This document shows, in pieces, positions 17,564 to 29,339 of a DNA stretch of 64,000 nucleotides. Below the pieces are notes generated by a model. It saw only the letters and a program-made list of their open reading frames with translations, did not search any database and was not told where the DNA came from. Both the position numbers and the translations under genes were made by a program. The DNA comes from Streptomyces aureoverticillatus (GTDB lineage Bacteria > Actinomycetota > Actinomycetes > Streptomycetales > Streptomycetaceae): assembly GCF_014649395.1 (NCBI RefSeq), contig NZ_BMSY01000001.1, positions 868,001 to 932,000 of the forward strand, given 5' to 3'. Positions within the stretch are counted from its first letter, which is position 1. The number at the start of each line of letters is the position of its first letter.

Positions 17564-18184
17564 ATGACGCAGCCCACGCCTCCAGGCCAGGGCGGACAGC
17601 CGTACGGCCAGCAGCCCTACGGCCAACAGCCGTACGGCCAGCAGCCGGGCGCCGGCCAGCCCGGATACGGCTACCCGCAGCAGGCGCAGCAGCCCTACGG
17701 CCAGCAGCAGCCGCAGCAGCCGTACAACGCCTTCCCGCAGCAGCCGCAGCCCGGCGGCTTCCCGCCGCCGCCTCCGGCCGCCCGGGGGAACATCGGCCTC
17801 GGCGTGGCGGTCGCCTTCGTGGCCGCCCTGGTCGCCGCGGGCGTCTACGGGGCGATCATCGGCGCCACCGAGCACGAGATCGGCTGGGCGGCGGTCGGCG
17901 TCGGCTTCGTCGTGGGCCTGGTCGCGGGCAAGGTCGGCGGGCCCAACCCGGCCCTCGGGGCGGTCGCCGGGGTCTTCTCGCTCGGCGCGGTGTACCTCGG
18001 CCAGCTGGTCGGCGCCGCCATGGTCATCGCCGACAAGGCGAACATCGACTTCACCGAGGTGTTCTTCGACAACTTCGACATCTTGCAGGAGGCCTGGAAG
18101 AACGAGGCCGACGCGATGACGTACGTGTTCTTCGCGATAGCCGCCGTCGCGGCCTTCGGCAGCGCCAAGCGCGCCGCGCAGTAG
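17564..18184 (+). CDS. Small membrane protein with PYGQQ-repeat N-tail
   Basis: Unknown function, 206 residues. The N-terminal ~65 residues consist of Gln/Pro/Tyr/Gly repeats (three PYGQQ units, then PYGQQQPQQPYN), a hallmark of disordered Streptomyces membrane-protein tails. Two or three hydrophobic segments follow (GLGVAVAFVAALVAAGVYGAI; AAVGVGFVVGLVAGK; LGAVAGVFSLGAVYLGQLV) and a C-terminal hydrophobic helix. The glycine-rich GWAAVGVGFVVGLVAGKVGG pattern is common in small actinobacterial integral-membrane proteins of unknown role. The ATG at 17564 has AGGGGGAAACC before it. A strong bidirectional terminator follows. Confidence 0.8.
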   Translation: MTQPTPPGQGGQPYGQQPYGQQPYGQQPGAGQPGYGYPQQAQQPYGQQQPQQPYNAFPQQPQPGGFPPPPPAARGNIGLGVAVAFVAALVAAGVYGAIIGATEHEIGWAAVGVGFVVGLVAGKVGGPNPALGAVAGVFSLGAVYLGQLVGAAMVIADKANIDFTEVFFDNFDILQEAWKNEADAMTYVFFAIAAVAAFGSAKRAAQ

Positions 18185-18208
18185 CAGGCGCGGCAGCAGC
18201 AGCCGCGC

Positions 18209-18258
18209 GAAACGGCCTGGGGCCGGCCACCTTCGGGTGGCCGGCCCCAGGCCGTTTC
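18209..18258. terminator. Bidirectional hairpin terminator between convergent genes
   Basis: Perfect 23-bp inverted repeat (18209-18231 and 18236-18258) with a TTCG tetraloop. It lies between the stop of the membrane-protein gene (+) and the stop of guaB3 (-), so it probably ends both transcripts. Confidence 0.92.
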
Positions 18259-18302
18259 AACCGTCCCAGACGCCTCAGAGGCGTCTCAGGAGGCGTACGA
18301 CG

Positions 18303-19427
18303 TCAGCGGCGGTGCTGCGAGTCCGCCACCGTCACCTCGACGCGCTGGAACTCCTTGAGCTCGCTGTAGCCCGTCGTGGCCATGGCCCGGCGCAGCGCTC
18401 CGAAGAAGTTCATCGAGCCGTCCGGGATGTGCGAGGGACCGGTGAGGATCTCCTCGGTGGTGCCGACGCTGCCGAGGTCGACCTTCTTGCCGCGCGGCAC
18501 GTCCTCGTGGACGGCCTCCATGCCCCAGTGGTGGCCCTTGCCGGGCGCGTCCGTGGCGCGCGCGAGGGGCGAGCCCATCATCACGGCGTCGGCGCCGCAC
18601 GCGATGGCCTTGGGCAGGTCGCCGGACCAGCCCACGCCGCCGTCGGCGATGACGTGGACGTAGCGCCCGCCGGACTCGTCCATGTAGTCGCGCCGGGCGG
18701 CGGCCACGTCGGCCACGGCCGTCGCCATCGGCACCTGGATGCCCAGCACGTTGCGCGTGGTGTGCGCGGCGCCGCCGCCGAAGCCGACAAGGACACCGGC
18801 CGCGCCGGTGCGCATCAGGTGCAGCGCGGCGGTGTACGTGGCGCAGCCGCCGACGATCACCGGCACGTCGAGTTCGTAGATGAACTGCTTCAGGTTCAGC
18901 GGCTCGGCGGCACCGGAGACGTGCTCGGCCGACACCGTCGTACCGCGGATCACGAAGATGTCCACGCCCGCGTCCACGACGGCCTTGGAGAACTGGGCGG
19001 TGCGCTGCGGCGACAGGGCGGCGGCGGTGACGACTCCGGAGTCGCGCACCTCCTTGATGCGCTGCCCGATCAGCTCTTCCTTGATGGGCGCCTCGTAGAT
19101 CTCCTGGAGGCGCCGGGTGGCCGTCTCGGCGGGCAGCTCGGCGATCTCGTCGAGCAGCGGCTGCGGGTCCTCGTAGCGCGTCCAGAGGCCTTCGAGGTTC
19201 AGCACGCCGAGGCCGCCGAGCTCACCGATGCGGATGGCCGTGGCCGGCGAGACCACGGAGTCCATGGGGGCCGCGAGGAAGGGCAGCTCGAAGCGGTAGG
19301 CGTCGATCTGCCAGGCGATCGAGACCTCCTTGGGGTCCCGGGTGCGCCGGCTCGGTACGACGGCGATGTCGTCGAAGGCGTACGCCCGGCGGCCGCGCTT
19401 GCCGCGCCCGATCTCGATCTCAGTCAC
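18303..19427 (-). CDS. guaB3: GuaB3-family IMP dehydrogenase-related protein
   Basis: A 374-residue (beta/alpha)8-barrel relative of IMP dehydrogenase without CBS domains. Family features are the DDIAVVPSRRTR N-terminus, LPFLAAPMDSVVS, LNLKQFIYELDVPVIVGG, and ADGGVGWSGDLPKAIACGADAVMMGSPLA. In the loop that holds the catalytic Cys in true IMPDH (GSICTTR) it reads AAHTTR, with His in place of Cys, as part of the general loss of that Cys in actinobacterial GuaB3. The biochemical role is unsettled; GMP-reductase activity has been described for cyanobacterial GuaB3. The GTG start is at 19427. It is the second gene after guaB but separated from it by a terminator hairpin, so it needs its own promoter. 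Confidence 0.92.
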   Translation of the reverse strand: MTEIEIGRGKRGRRAYAFDDIAVVPSRRTRDPKEVSIAWQIDAYRFELPFLAAPMDSVVSPATAIRIGELGGLGVLNLEGLWTRYEDPQPLLDEIAELPAETATRRLQEIYEAPIKEELIGQRIKEVRDSGVVTAAALSPQRTAQFSKAVVDAGVDIFVIRGTTVSAEHVSGAAEPLNLKQFIYELDVPVIVGGCATYTAALHLMRTGAAGVLVGFGGGAAHTTRNVLGIQVPMATAVADVAAARRDYMDESGGRYVHVIADGGVGWSGDLPKAIACGADAVMMGSPLARATDAPGKGHHWGMEAVHEDVPRGKKVDLGSVGTTEEILTGPSHIPDGSMNFFGALRRAMATTGYSELKEFQRVEVTVADSQHRR

Positions 19428-19486
19428 GTGTGTGGCCCTTCAGCTTTCCTACGACACTCCGTATATGCCGTTCCAGTATCCCCGAC

Positions 19487-19537
19487 ACGCGCGCGTGGGG
19501 GCGGCCCGGGGAATCCGGGCCGCCCCCACGCGCGCGT
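19487..19537 (-). terminator. Hairpin terminator downstream of guaB
   Basis: Perfect 23-bp inverted repeat (19487-19509 and 19515-19537) with a 5-nt GGAAT loop, 27 bp beyond the guaB stop and 59 bp upstream of the guaB3 start. It should separate the two transcription units. Confidence 0.9.
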
Positions 19538-19564
19538 ACCGCCGCGCACTGCCGCGTACGGCTG

Positions 19565-21732
<2,168 letters not shown>

Positions 21733-22308
21733 CTACTGCTCGGCCAGCGCGCGCAGGCGGCTCAGGGCCCGGTGCTGGGCCACCCGGACCGCCCCGGGGG
21801 ACATGCCGAGCATCTGCCCGGTCTCCTCGGCCGTGAGGCCGACAGCCACACGCAGCAGCAACAGCTCCCGCTGATTCTCCGGCAAGTTGGCCAGCAGCTT
21901 CTTGGCCCACTCGGCGTCACTGCTGAGCAGCGCCCGCTCCTCGGGCCCGAGCGAGTCGTCCGGCCGCTCGGGCATCTCGTCCGAGGGCACGGCGGTCGAC
22001 CCGGGATGCCGCATCGCGGCCCGCTGCAGGTCGGCGACCTTGTGCGCGGCGATCGCGAAGACGAAGGCTTCGAAGGGCCGCCCCGTGTCCCGATAGCGCG
22101 GCAGCGCGAGCAGCACGGCGACGCAGACTTCCTGCGCGAGGTCCTCGACGAAGTGCCGCGCGTCACCGGGAAGTCGGGAGAGCCGGGTGCGGCAGTACCG
22201 CAGCGCGAGCGGGTGGACGTGGGCCAACAGGTCGTGTGTGGCCTGCTCGTCCCCCTCCACGGCGCGTAGGACGAGGGCACCGATCACCGTCGTCTTGTCA
22301 TCGCGCAT
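21733..22308 (-). CDS. shbA: RNA polymerase sigma factor ShbA (ECF-like)
   Basis: Extracytoplasmic-function-type sigma factor of about 191 residues. Region 2 contains [21 protein letters not shown] and [18 protein letters not shown]; region 4 contains [23 protein letters not shown] and [17 protein letters not shown]. Strong resemblance and position next to guaB and bldM identify it as ShbA, known in Streptomyces for transcribing hrdB, the principal sigma gene. The start is uncertain: the frame is open to a GTG at 22449 and has an ATG at 22398. I chose the ATG at 22308 because conserved sequence begins there, but no strong ribosome-binding site distinguishes them. No anti-sigma gene is adjacent. 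Confidence 0.88.
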   Translation of the reverse strand: MRDDKTTVIGALVLRAVEGDEQATHDLLAHVHPLALRYCRTRLSRLPGDARHFVEDLAQEVCVAVLLALPRYRDTGRPFEAFVFAIAAHKVADLQRAAMRHPGSTAVPSDEMPERPDDSLGPEERALLSSDAEWAKKLLANLPENQRELLLLRVAVGLTAEETGQMLGMSPGAVRVAQHRALSRLRALAEQ

Positions 22309-22574
22309 CGGTCCATGGTGCCTTGGCGCCGACTGATCCGTGGCACCGCGTCCATAGTTGTGCACCGAAGCGTTATGAGCGGGTGCGCCGGAACTCATCT
22401 CCCGCACCCTCCCCTCCCGCTCGGCCGACTCGTGCCCAAGGAACTCCACACCTCAAGGATGCGGCATCGGCGGCGAAGCGCCACCAACCGCTCCCGAGGA
22501 GGGCACTGACGGACCTCCATGGCCCCGCCCGCCGCACGGCGGGCGGGAAACACCATGCCCCCGCCAGGACCCGC

Positions 22575-23186
22575 TCAGCGAACCAGACCCCAGCGGAAGC
22601 CGAGTGCCACCGCGTGCGCCCGGTCCGAGGCGCCGAGCTTCTTGAACAGGCGCCTGGCGTGCGTCTTCACCGTGTCCTCGGAGAGGAAGAGCTCGCGGCC
22701 GATCTCGGCGTTCGACCGGCCGTGGCTCATGCCTTCGAGGACCTGGATCTCACGCGCGGTGAGCGTGGGCGCGGCGCCCATCTCGGCCGAGCGCAGCCGG
22801 CGCGGGGCCAGCCGCCAGGTCGGGTCGGCGAGGGCCTGCGTGACGGTCGCGCGCAGCTCGGCGCGCGAGGCGTCCTTGTGCAGATAGCCGCGGGCCCCGG
22901 CGGCGACCGCGAGGGCCACCCCGTCCAGGTCCTCGGCGACCGTGAGCATGATGATGCGCGCTCCGGGGTCGGCGGAGAGCAGCCGCCGCACGGTCTCCAC
23001 GCCGCCCAGTCCGGGCATGCGTACGTCCATCAGAATCAGGTCCGAGCGGTCGGCGCCCCAGCGGCGGAGGACTTCCTCGCCGTTGGCCGCTGTCGTCACG
23101 CGCTCGACGCCGGGCACGGTCGCGACCGCGCGGCGCAGCGCCTCTCGGGCGAGCGGGGAGTCGTCGCAGACGAGGACGGATGTCAT
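22575..23186 (-). CDS. bldM: Orphan response regulator BldM
   Basis: Developmental transcription factor needed for aerial growth and sporulation in Streptomyces. It is 203 residues: receiver domain (DD at 8-9, putative phosphoacceptor Asp54 in LILMDVRMPG, HKDAS loop Lys) and a LuxR/NarL HTH (LTAREIQVLEGMSHGRSN; SEDTVKTHARRLFKKLG). No kinase gene is adjacent, as expected of an orphan regulator. Known biology: BldM acts as a homodimer or with WhiI to activate staged sporulation genes. The ATG at 23186 has GGAGGACGGCC upstream. Its divergent neighbour is whiD, and a sigma-BldN-type promoter lies 117-150 bp upstream. Confidence 0.95.
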   Translation of the reverse strand: MTSVLVCDDSPLAREALRRAVATVPGVERVTTAANGEEVLRRWGADRSDLILMDVRMPGLGGVETVRRLLSADPGARIIMLTVAEDLDGVALAVAAGARGYLHKDASRAELRATVTQALADPTWRLAPRRLRSAEMGAAPTLTAREIQVLEGMSHGRSNAEIGRELFLSEDTVKTHARRLFKKLGASDRAHAVALGFRWGLVR

Positions 23187-23309
23187 GGCCGTCCTCCGCA
23201 GCTGATGCGCGTCACCTTGAGCCTCCAGGCTGGTACAAGTCGTCACCTGTGCGGTTGACGCACTCGGACATCTGCCCGAGCGCTTGTTCTTTCAACCGCC
23301 TCCGCACTC

Positions 23310-23337
23310 TCAACGACGGTCACTCGAAAGAGTTACG
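23310..23337 (-). promoter_or_regulatory. Predicted sigma-BldN promoter of bldM
   Basis: On the minus strand the -35 element CGTAAC (23337-23332) and -10 element CGTTGA (23315-23310) are separated by exactly 16 nt. This is the known BldN consensus CGTAAC-N16-CGTTGA, and bldM is a documented BldN target. The predicted leader is about 115-120 nt. Confidence 0.88.
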
Positions 23338-23608
23338 GGGTCAGACAGCCACCTTCGGCACTCTACGTGAGGGCACGGACACGGCACAGAAGGCGCGTGC
23401 GGATGCGTGCGCCCACCGGACTCCGACCGGTTCCCGACCGACTCCCGACCGGCGTAACTAAGAGCTACGCCCCATTTGGCGGCTTTTCTTCCCTTTTCCT
23501 GGTGTCTGTGGCTAGATTCGCAATGAGTCATATTTTCATCTCCTTAGACAGTAGATGTACGGTCATGGGCACCGTATCCGCGTCTGAACGGCAACCAGGA
23601 GACACGCA

Positions 23609-23926
23609 ATGGCAGATTTCTCCCGCCTTCCCGGACCGAACGCAGATCTGTGGGACTGGCAGCTCCTCGCGGCCTGCCGCGGGGTGGACAGCTCGCTCTT
23701 CTTCCACCCGGAGGGCGAGCGCGGCGCGGCGCGGAGCGCGCGTGAGAACTCGGCCAAGGAGGTCTGCATGCGGTGCCCGGTGCGCGCGGAGTGCGCCGCG
23801 CACGCGCTCGCCGTACGCGAGCCGTACGGCGTGTGGGGCGGACTGACCGAGGACGAACGCGAGGAACTGATGGGCCGGGCCCGCAACCGCCTGGTCACCG
23901 CGGCGGGCGGCGGCAACGCCCCCTGA
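23609..23926 (+). CDS. whiD: WhiB-like iron-sulfur regulator WhiD
   Basis: Wbl protein of 105 residues that binds a 4Fe-4S cluster and is required for spore septation and maturation. The four cluster ligands are Cys23, Cys53, Cys56 and Cys62 (C-x29-C-x2-C-x5-C), followed by the Wbl signature turn GVWGG (74-78) and a basic C-terminal helix (RARNRLV). Known biology: WhiD docks on region 4 of the principal sigma factor, which fits its neighbourhood with shbA and bldM. The ATG at 23609 follows AGGAGACACGCA. The 422-bp divergent region between bldM and whiD must hold both promoters. Confidence 0.95.
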   Translation: MADFSRLPGPNADLWDWQLLAACRGVDSSLFFHPEGERGAARSARENSAKEVCMRCPVRAECAAHALAVREPYGVWGGLTEDEREELMGRARNRLVTAAGGGNAP

Positions 23927-24090
23927 AGGAACGTTTCTGCACAGCCGGCTCCGCACAGCCACGCACCGCCACACCCTGCACAGGCACCCACAGCCCCGCA
24001 CAGCCGCGCTCCGCACAGGCCGCACAGCCGCGCCCGGCCCCGCGCGGACGCATCGGCCCGCTCAGGCGTGCCCGGACACGTCGGCCGCGC

Positions 24091-24987
24091 TCAGCGCTCC
24101 GCGGCCCGCGCCAGCTCGTCCAGCGTGGCCGCGACCGCCGGCACCTGCGCCAGGTCCGGCAGGGTGAGCGCGACGATCTCCCGCCGCACGGCCGGCTCCA
24201 CCGTCACCGCGCGGGCCCCCTTCGGACGCACCGACTCGATCGCGAGCTCGGGCAGCACCGCCACCCCGAGCCCCGCCCCGACCAGGCCGACCACGGCCGG
24301 ATAGTCGTCCGTGGCGAAGTCGATGCGGGGGACGAAGCCCGCGCTCTCGCAGACCTCCACCAGCTGACGCCGGCAGCGCGGACAGCCCGCGATCCACGAC
24401 TCGTCGGCCAGCTCACCGATCGTCACGCTCCGCGCCTTCGCCAGGCGGTGCTCCTCCGGTACGAGGCCGACGAGCCGGTCGGCGAGCAGGGGCCGCACGA
24501 CCAGGTCCTCCCACTCCTCCGCCCCCGCCGCCCCCGCGTACCGAAAGGCGAGCGCCACGTCGCAGTCGCCCTCGCGGAGCATCTCCACCGAGCGCGGCGG
24601 CTCGGCCTCCTCCAGGGAGACGCGGGTGCCGGGGTGCGCGGCGCGCAGGGCGGCGAGCGCGCCCGGCACGAGGCTGGACGAACCGCTCGGGAAGGAGACC
24701 AGGCGCACGCGGCCCGCGCGCAGGCCCGCGATGGCGGCGACCTCCTCCTCGGCCGCGGTGAGCCCGGCGAGGATGCCCGCGGCGTGCCGGACCAGGGCCT
24801 CGCCCGCCTGTGTGAGGCGCATCTCGCGGCCGGTGCGGATCAGCAGCGGCGTGCCCGCCGACGCTTCGAGGGCCTTCATCTGCTGGCTGACGGCGGGCTG
24901 GGTGCAGCCGAGCTCGCGGGCCGCCGCCGAGAAGGAGCCGGTGGCGGCCACGGCGCGCAGGACACGGAGATGACGGGCCTCGATCAT
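24091..24987 (-). CDS. LysR-family transcriptional regulator
   Basis: A 298-residue LTTR. The N-terminal winged HTH reads LRVLRAVAATGSFSAAAREL and TQPAVSQQMKALE; the effector domain begins near RLVSFPSGSSSLVPG. It is divergent from a MOSC-domain gene across 80 bp that contain a perfect TTGGGC-N5-GCCCAA palindrome, the classical layout for an LTTR controlling its neighbour and itself. A Cys pair (GCPRCRRQ) in the effector domain might respond to redox or metals, but that is speculation. The inducer is unknown. Confidence 0.88.
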   Translation of the reverse strand: MIEARHLRVLRAVAATGSFSAAARELGCTQPAVSQQMKALEASAGTPLLIRTGREMRLTQAGEALVRHAAGILAGLTAAEEEVAAIAGLRAGRVRLVSFPSGSSSLVPGALAALRAAHPGTRVSLEEAEPPRSVEMLREGDCDVALAFRYAGAAGAEEWEDLVVRPLLADRLVGLVPEEHRLAKARSVTIGELADESWIAGCPRCRRQLVEVCESAGFVPRIDFATDDYPAVVGLVGAGLGVAVLPELAIESVRPKGARAVTVEPAVRREIVALTLPDLAQVPAVAATLDELARAAER

Positions 24988-25007
24988 GAGTCGAGCATAA
25001 GCGAAAC

Positions 25008-25024
25008 TTGGGCCTGTCGCCCAA
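25008..25024. promoter_or_regulatory. Predicted LysR operator between lysR-type gene and MOSC gene
   Basis: Perfect inverted repeat TTGGGC-CTGTC-GCCCAA containing a T-N11-A core, 21 bp upstream of the regulator's ATG and 43 bp upstream of the MOSC start. It is the only clear palindrome in the 80-bp divergent interval. Confidence 0.7.
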
Positions 25025-25067
25025 TAATGCGTGGCAGCTTTGAGGAGCGCTCGCTTAGCCTGGCCGC

Positions 25068-25745
25068 ATGAAGCTTCTCTCCGTGAACGTGGGCCGCGCC
25101 AAGTCCGTCGACTACACCGATGCCCCGGGCGGCAGCACGGGGATCGACAAGGAACCCGTCGACGGGACCGTCCGGGTGACGGCGCCCGGTCCGAAGGGCA
25201 CCGGCGGCAGCGGCCTCAGCGGCGACACCATCTGCGACCTGCGCCACCACGGCGGCAACGACCAGGCGGTGTACGCCTTCGCGCGCGAGGACCTCGACGA
25301 GTGGGAGCGGCTGCTCGGCAAGGCGCTGCGCAACGGCGCCTTCGGCGAGAACCTCACGACGTCCGGCGTGGACGTGAACGGCGCGCTGATAGGCGAGCGT
25401 TGGCGCGTCGGCCCCGACCTGCTCCTCGAAGTGACCTCCTCGCGCATCCCTTGTCGTACGTTCCAGGGCCACGTGGGCGAGAAGGGCTGGGTGCGGCGGT
25501 TCACCCAGACCGTGCTGCCGGGCGCCTATCTGCGGGTCCTCGAGCCCGGCGAGATCCGGGCGGGCGACCAGGTCGAGATCGTGCACCGCCCGGACCACGA
25601 CATCACCGTCGCCCTGCAGTTCCGGGCCGTGACGACGGAGCGGGCGCTGCTGCCGCGACTCCTTGACGCCGGGGACGCGCTGCACCCCGAGACGACGGCG
25701 AAGGCACACAAGTACCTCAAGGGCGCCGAGCAGCAAGGAAGCTGA
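25068..25745 (+). CDS. MOSC-domain protein (YiiM-like)
   Basis: A 225-residue MOSC-domain protein of the YiiM/YuaD type. Key features are DLRHHGGNDQAVYAF (57-71), GENLTT (93-98), the conserved Cys129 in SRIPCRTFQGH and the RFTQ/GAY region. MOSC domains carry sulfur or the molybdenum cofactor; YiiM in E. coli reduces N-hydroxylated base analogues. No molybdoenzyme gene is adjacent. The ATG at 25068 is near the predicted LysR operator, so regulation by that protein is likely. The C-terminal ~70 residues contain the extra YiiM-type helical domain. Confidence 0.88.
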   Translation: MKLLSVNVGRAKSVDYTDAPGGSTGIDKEPVDGTVRVTAPGPKGTGGSGLSGDTICDLRHHGGNDQAVYAFAREDLDEWERLLGKALRNGAFGENLTTSGVDVNGALIGERWRVGPDLLLEVTSSRIPCRTFQGHVGEKGWVRRFTQTVLPGAYLRVLEPGEIRAGDQVEIVHRPDHDITVALQFRAVTTERALLPRLLDAGDALHPETTAKAHKYLKGAEQQGS

Positions 25746-25754
25746 CGGCGGGTC

Positions 25755-25779
25755 GGCTCCGCGCCCGGTGCGCGGGGCC
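25755..25779 (+). terminator. Hairpin downstream of MOSC gene
   Basis: A 10-bp stem (25755-25764 and 25770-25779, one G-U pair) with loop CCGGT begins 9 bp after the MOSC stop. It is a probable, though modest, terminator. Confidence 0.55.
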
Positions 25780-25824
25780 GGACCAGTGGCGCGCGGACGC
25801 CCCGGCCCTCACTAGCCTTGGTCC

Positions 25825-26598
25825 ATGACTACGGCTCTCATCACGGGTTCGACCGCGGGCATCGGCGCGGCCTTCGCGCGGCGCCTGGCCGCCGACGGCC
25901 ACAATCTCGTCCTGGTGGCGCGCGACACGAAACGGCTGCGGGAGCAGGCGACCGAACTGCACGACCGGCACGGCATCGAGGCGGAGGTGCTGACCGCCGA
26001 CCTCGCCACGGAGGACGGCATCACGGCCGTCGAGGAACGGCTCGGCCGCCGTCGCGACGGGGTCGACCTCCTGGTCAACAACGCCGGCTTCGCCAACAAG
26101 GGCCGCTATCTGGAGGTCCCGCTCGCCGACGAGCTGACGATGCTGAAGGTGCACTGCGAGGCGGTGCTCCGGCTGACGTCGGCGGCGACGGACGCCATGC
26201 GCGAGCGGGGCCGCGGCGGTGTGGTCAACGTCGCCTCGGTCGCGGCGTTCGTGCCGCGCGGGACGTACGGCGCGTCCAAGGCGTGGGTCGTGCAGTTCAC
26301 ACAGGGCGCGGCGCGGGACCTGGAGGGCTCCGGGGTGCGGCTGATGGCGCTGTGCCCGGGCCTGGTCCGTACGGAGTTCCACGAGCGGGCAGGCATGGGC
26401 ACCGACAACATCCCCAAGTGGATGTGGCTCGACGCGGACAAGCTGGTCAAGGCGGCCCTGGCCGACCTGGCCCGCGGCAAGTCCCTGTCCATTCCGGACC
26501 CGAGGTACAAGGCCATGATGGGCTTGGTGAAGGTGACGCCGAGGGCGCTGATCGGTGGGGTCACGTCGCGGACGGGCCGGAAGTACGGCCCGAAGTAG
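25825..26598 (+). CDS. Short-chain dehydrogenase/reductase
   Basis: Classical SDR of 257 residues with TGSTAGIG cofactor motif (7-14), NNAG (85-88), catalytic Ser138, Tyr148 and Lys152 (TYGASKAW), and a CPGLVRTEFHERAG substrate-loop region typical of the DltE/YohF-like subgroup. Arg33 after the second strand (LVARDTKRL) suggests an NADP(H) preference. The substrate is unknown. It stands alone between the MOSC gene and the groEL terminators; no operon partner is evident. Confidence 0.9.
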   Translation: MTTALITGSTAGIGAAFARRLAADGHNLVLVARDTKRLREQATELHDRHGIEAEVLTADLATEDGITAVEERLGRRRDGVDLLVNNAGFANKGRYLEVPLADELTMLKVHCEAVLRLTSAATDAMRERGRGGVVNVASVAAFVPRGTYGASKAWVVQFTQGAARDLEGSGVRLMALCPGLVRTEFHERAGMGTDNIPKWMWLDADKLVKAALADLARGKSLSIPDPRYKAMMGLVKVTPRALIGGVTSRTGRKYGPK

Positions 26599-26600
26599 GC

Positions 26601-26652
26601 GTGGGGGCGCGCCCCGAAGGGGCGCGGGGCTGTGCTCATATGCGGCTCCGCC
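26601..26652 (+). repeat. Dispersed intergenic repeat, family A
   Basis: It starts with an 8-bp perfect stem (CGCGCCCC-gaa-GGGGCGCG, 26608-26626) three bases after the SDR stop and continues into the CATATGCGGCTCCGCCGCG block shared (inverted) with 1084-1139. It is a likely 3'-end structure for the SDR transcript. Confidence 0.65.
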
Positions 26653-26724
26653 GCGCGGGCGCGAGGACGGACACGACCCGCAGTCGGCGACAGGAAGCAA
26701 CCCGGCGGACGAGAAGCCGAAACG

Positions 26725-26763
26725 CGAAGGCCCGGCACCCCGCGACGGGGTGCCGGGCCTTCG
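26725..26763. terminator. Bidirectional terminator between SDR gene and groEL1
   Basis: A 17-bp perfect stem (26725-26741 and 26747-26763) with loop GCGAC, 31 bp beyond the groEL1 stop. It should terminate groES-groEL1 and back up termination of the SDR gene. Confidence 0.9.
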
Positions 26764-26793
26764 GCCGAGCTCAGGTCAGCGCAGGTCAGCCGC

Positions 26794-28428
<1,635 letters not shown>

Positions 28429-28552
28429 TCAGCCCTCTCGGAAAACTCGGGTGAACGAACTGCGCCCCTCGCCGCCCGGCAATCAGCGGGGTGACCAGGG
28501 GCGCAGCGCAAAGCAAATCTGCAGATGAGGCAGATGAAGCCGGTACGGCTGA

Positions 28553-28861
28553 CTACTTCTCGATGATCGCGAGCACGTCGCGGGCCGAGAGGACGAGGTA
28601 CTCGTCGCCGTTGTACTTCACCTCGGTGCCGCCGTACTTGCTGTAGAGCACGACGTCGCCGACCTTCACGTCGAGCGGCAGGCGCTCGCCGTTCTCGAAG
28701 CGGCCCGGGCCCACGGCGAGGACAGCGCCCTCCTGGGGCTTCTCCTTCGCGGTGTCCGGGATGACCAGGCCAGAGGCCGTGGTCTGCTCGGCGTCGAGCG
28801 GCTGGACCACGATGCGGTCCTCAAGCGGCTTGATGGCAACCTTGGAGCTGGCGGTCGTCAC
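28553..28861 (-). CDS. groES: 10-kDa co-chaperonin GroES
   Basis: Co-chaperonin of 102 residues that caps the GroEL ring. The family start [18 protein letters not shown], the mobile loop around [19 protein letters not shown] and the closing [15 protein letters not shown] are intact. The GTG at 28861 is preceded by GGGGGAGG. First gene of the groES-groEL1 operon. Confidence 0.97.
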   Translation of the reverse strand: MTTASSKVAIKPLEDRIVVQPLDAEQTTASGLVIPDTAKEKPQEGAVLAVGPGRFENGERLPLDVKVGDVVLYSKYGGTEVKYNGDEYLVLSARDVLAIIEK

Positions 28862-28959
28862 GATCCGACCTCCCCCTTCGGAGATCTCGCGGGGTTAACT
28901 GATCTGAGGTGGCGACCAGGTGGATCCGTCGTCGCGGGTGCCGGACCTGCCCGTCGCTG

Positions 28960-28986
28960 TTGGCACTCTCCAGTGGGGAGTGCCAG
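28960..28986. promoter_or_regulatory. CIRCE operator 1 (HrcA site) upstream of groES
   Basis: TTGGCACTC-N9-GAGTGCCAG, 9-bp arms with exactly 9-nt spacing, matching the CIRCE consensus apart from A-to-G/T-to-C compensated changes. It lies just downstream of the predicted transcription start. Confidence 0.93.
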
Positions 28987-28991
28987 GCCTG

Positions 28992-29021
28992 AGACTAGGA
29001 CGACGATTAGCACTCGGTCAA
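28992..29021 (-). promoter_or_regulatory. Predicted groES promoter
   Basis: On the minus strand TTGACC (29021-29016) and TAGTCT (28997-28992) are separated by 18 bp and lie between and within the two CIRCE elements, so HrcA binding would block RNA polymerase. Confidence 0.7.
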
Positions 29022-29033
29022 GCGGAGTGCCAA
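29007..29033. promoter_or_regulatory. CIRCE operator 2 (HrcA site)
   Basis: TTAGCACTC-N9-GAGTGCCAA with 9-nt spacing; the left arm is a perfect consensus half-site. It overlaps the -35 element. Confidence 0.95.
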
Positions 29034-29072
29034 TGGACTGCCGTCGGCCCGGCGGAACCGGCCGCCGGCGGC

Positions 29073-29339
29073 TCAGCGGGATTCGGCGCGGGGCACCGGC
29101 GATCCGCCCTGTCGTGGGCAACGTTTCCCGTCCGGAGACGGTTCCGCGCTGGGCGTGGCGGCACCGGGACTCCGCTCGCCCAGCGGTTGCCCGGCGGCGG
29201 GGGCCGTGCCCAGCGGGCGCCGACAGTCAGGTGACATCTTCTCCGCGGCCTTGCGCCCCAGCCTCTCGATCGGGTCCACCGACTGGGCGCACCCGGTGAG
29301 CAGCGCCAGGAGCACCACCGAGGCCGCGGCGCGCCTCAC
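29073..29339 (-). CDS. Small putative lipoprotein, coupled to the deacetylase gene
   Basis: An 88-residue protein with a basic N-terminus, hydrophobic core and lipobox (VVLLALLTGCAQ; Cys17), so a predicted lipoprotein of about 70 mature residues, rich in Pro, Ser and Gly. Its GTG start overlaps the stop codon of the upstream polysaccharide deacetylase gene (GTGA), which supports translation coupling and a real gene. Function unknown; a cell-envelope role is inferred from the partner. Confidence 0.65.
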   Translation of the reverse strand: MRRAAASVVLLALLTGCAQSVDPIERLGRKAAEKMSPDCRRPLGTAPAAGQPLGERSPGAATPSAEPSPDGKRCPRQGGSPVPRAESR

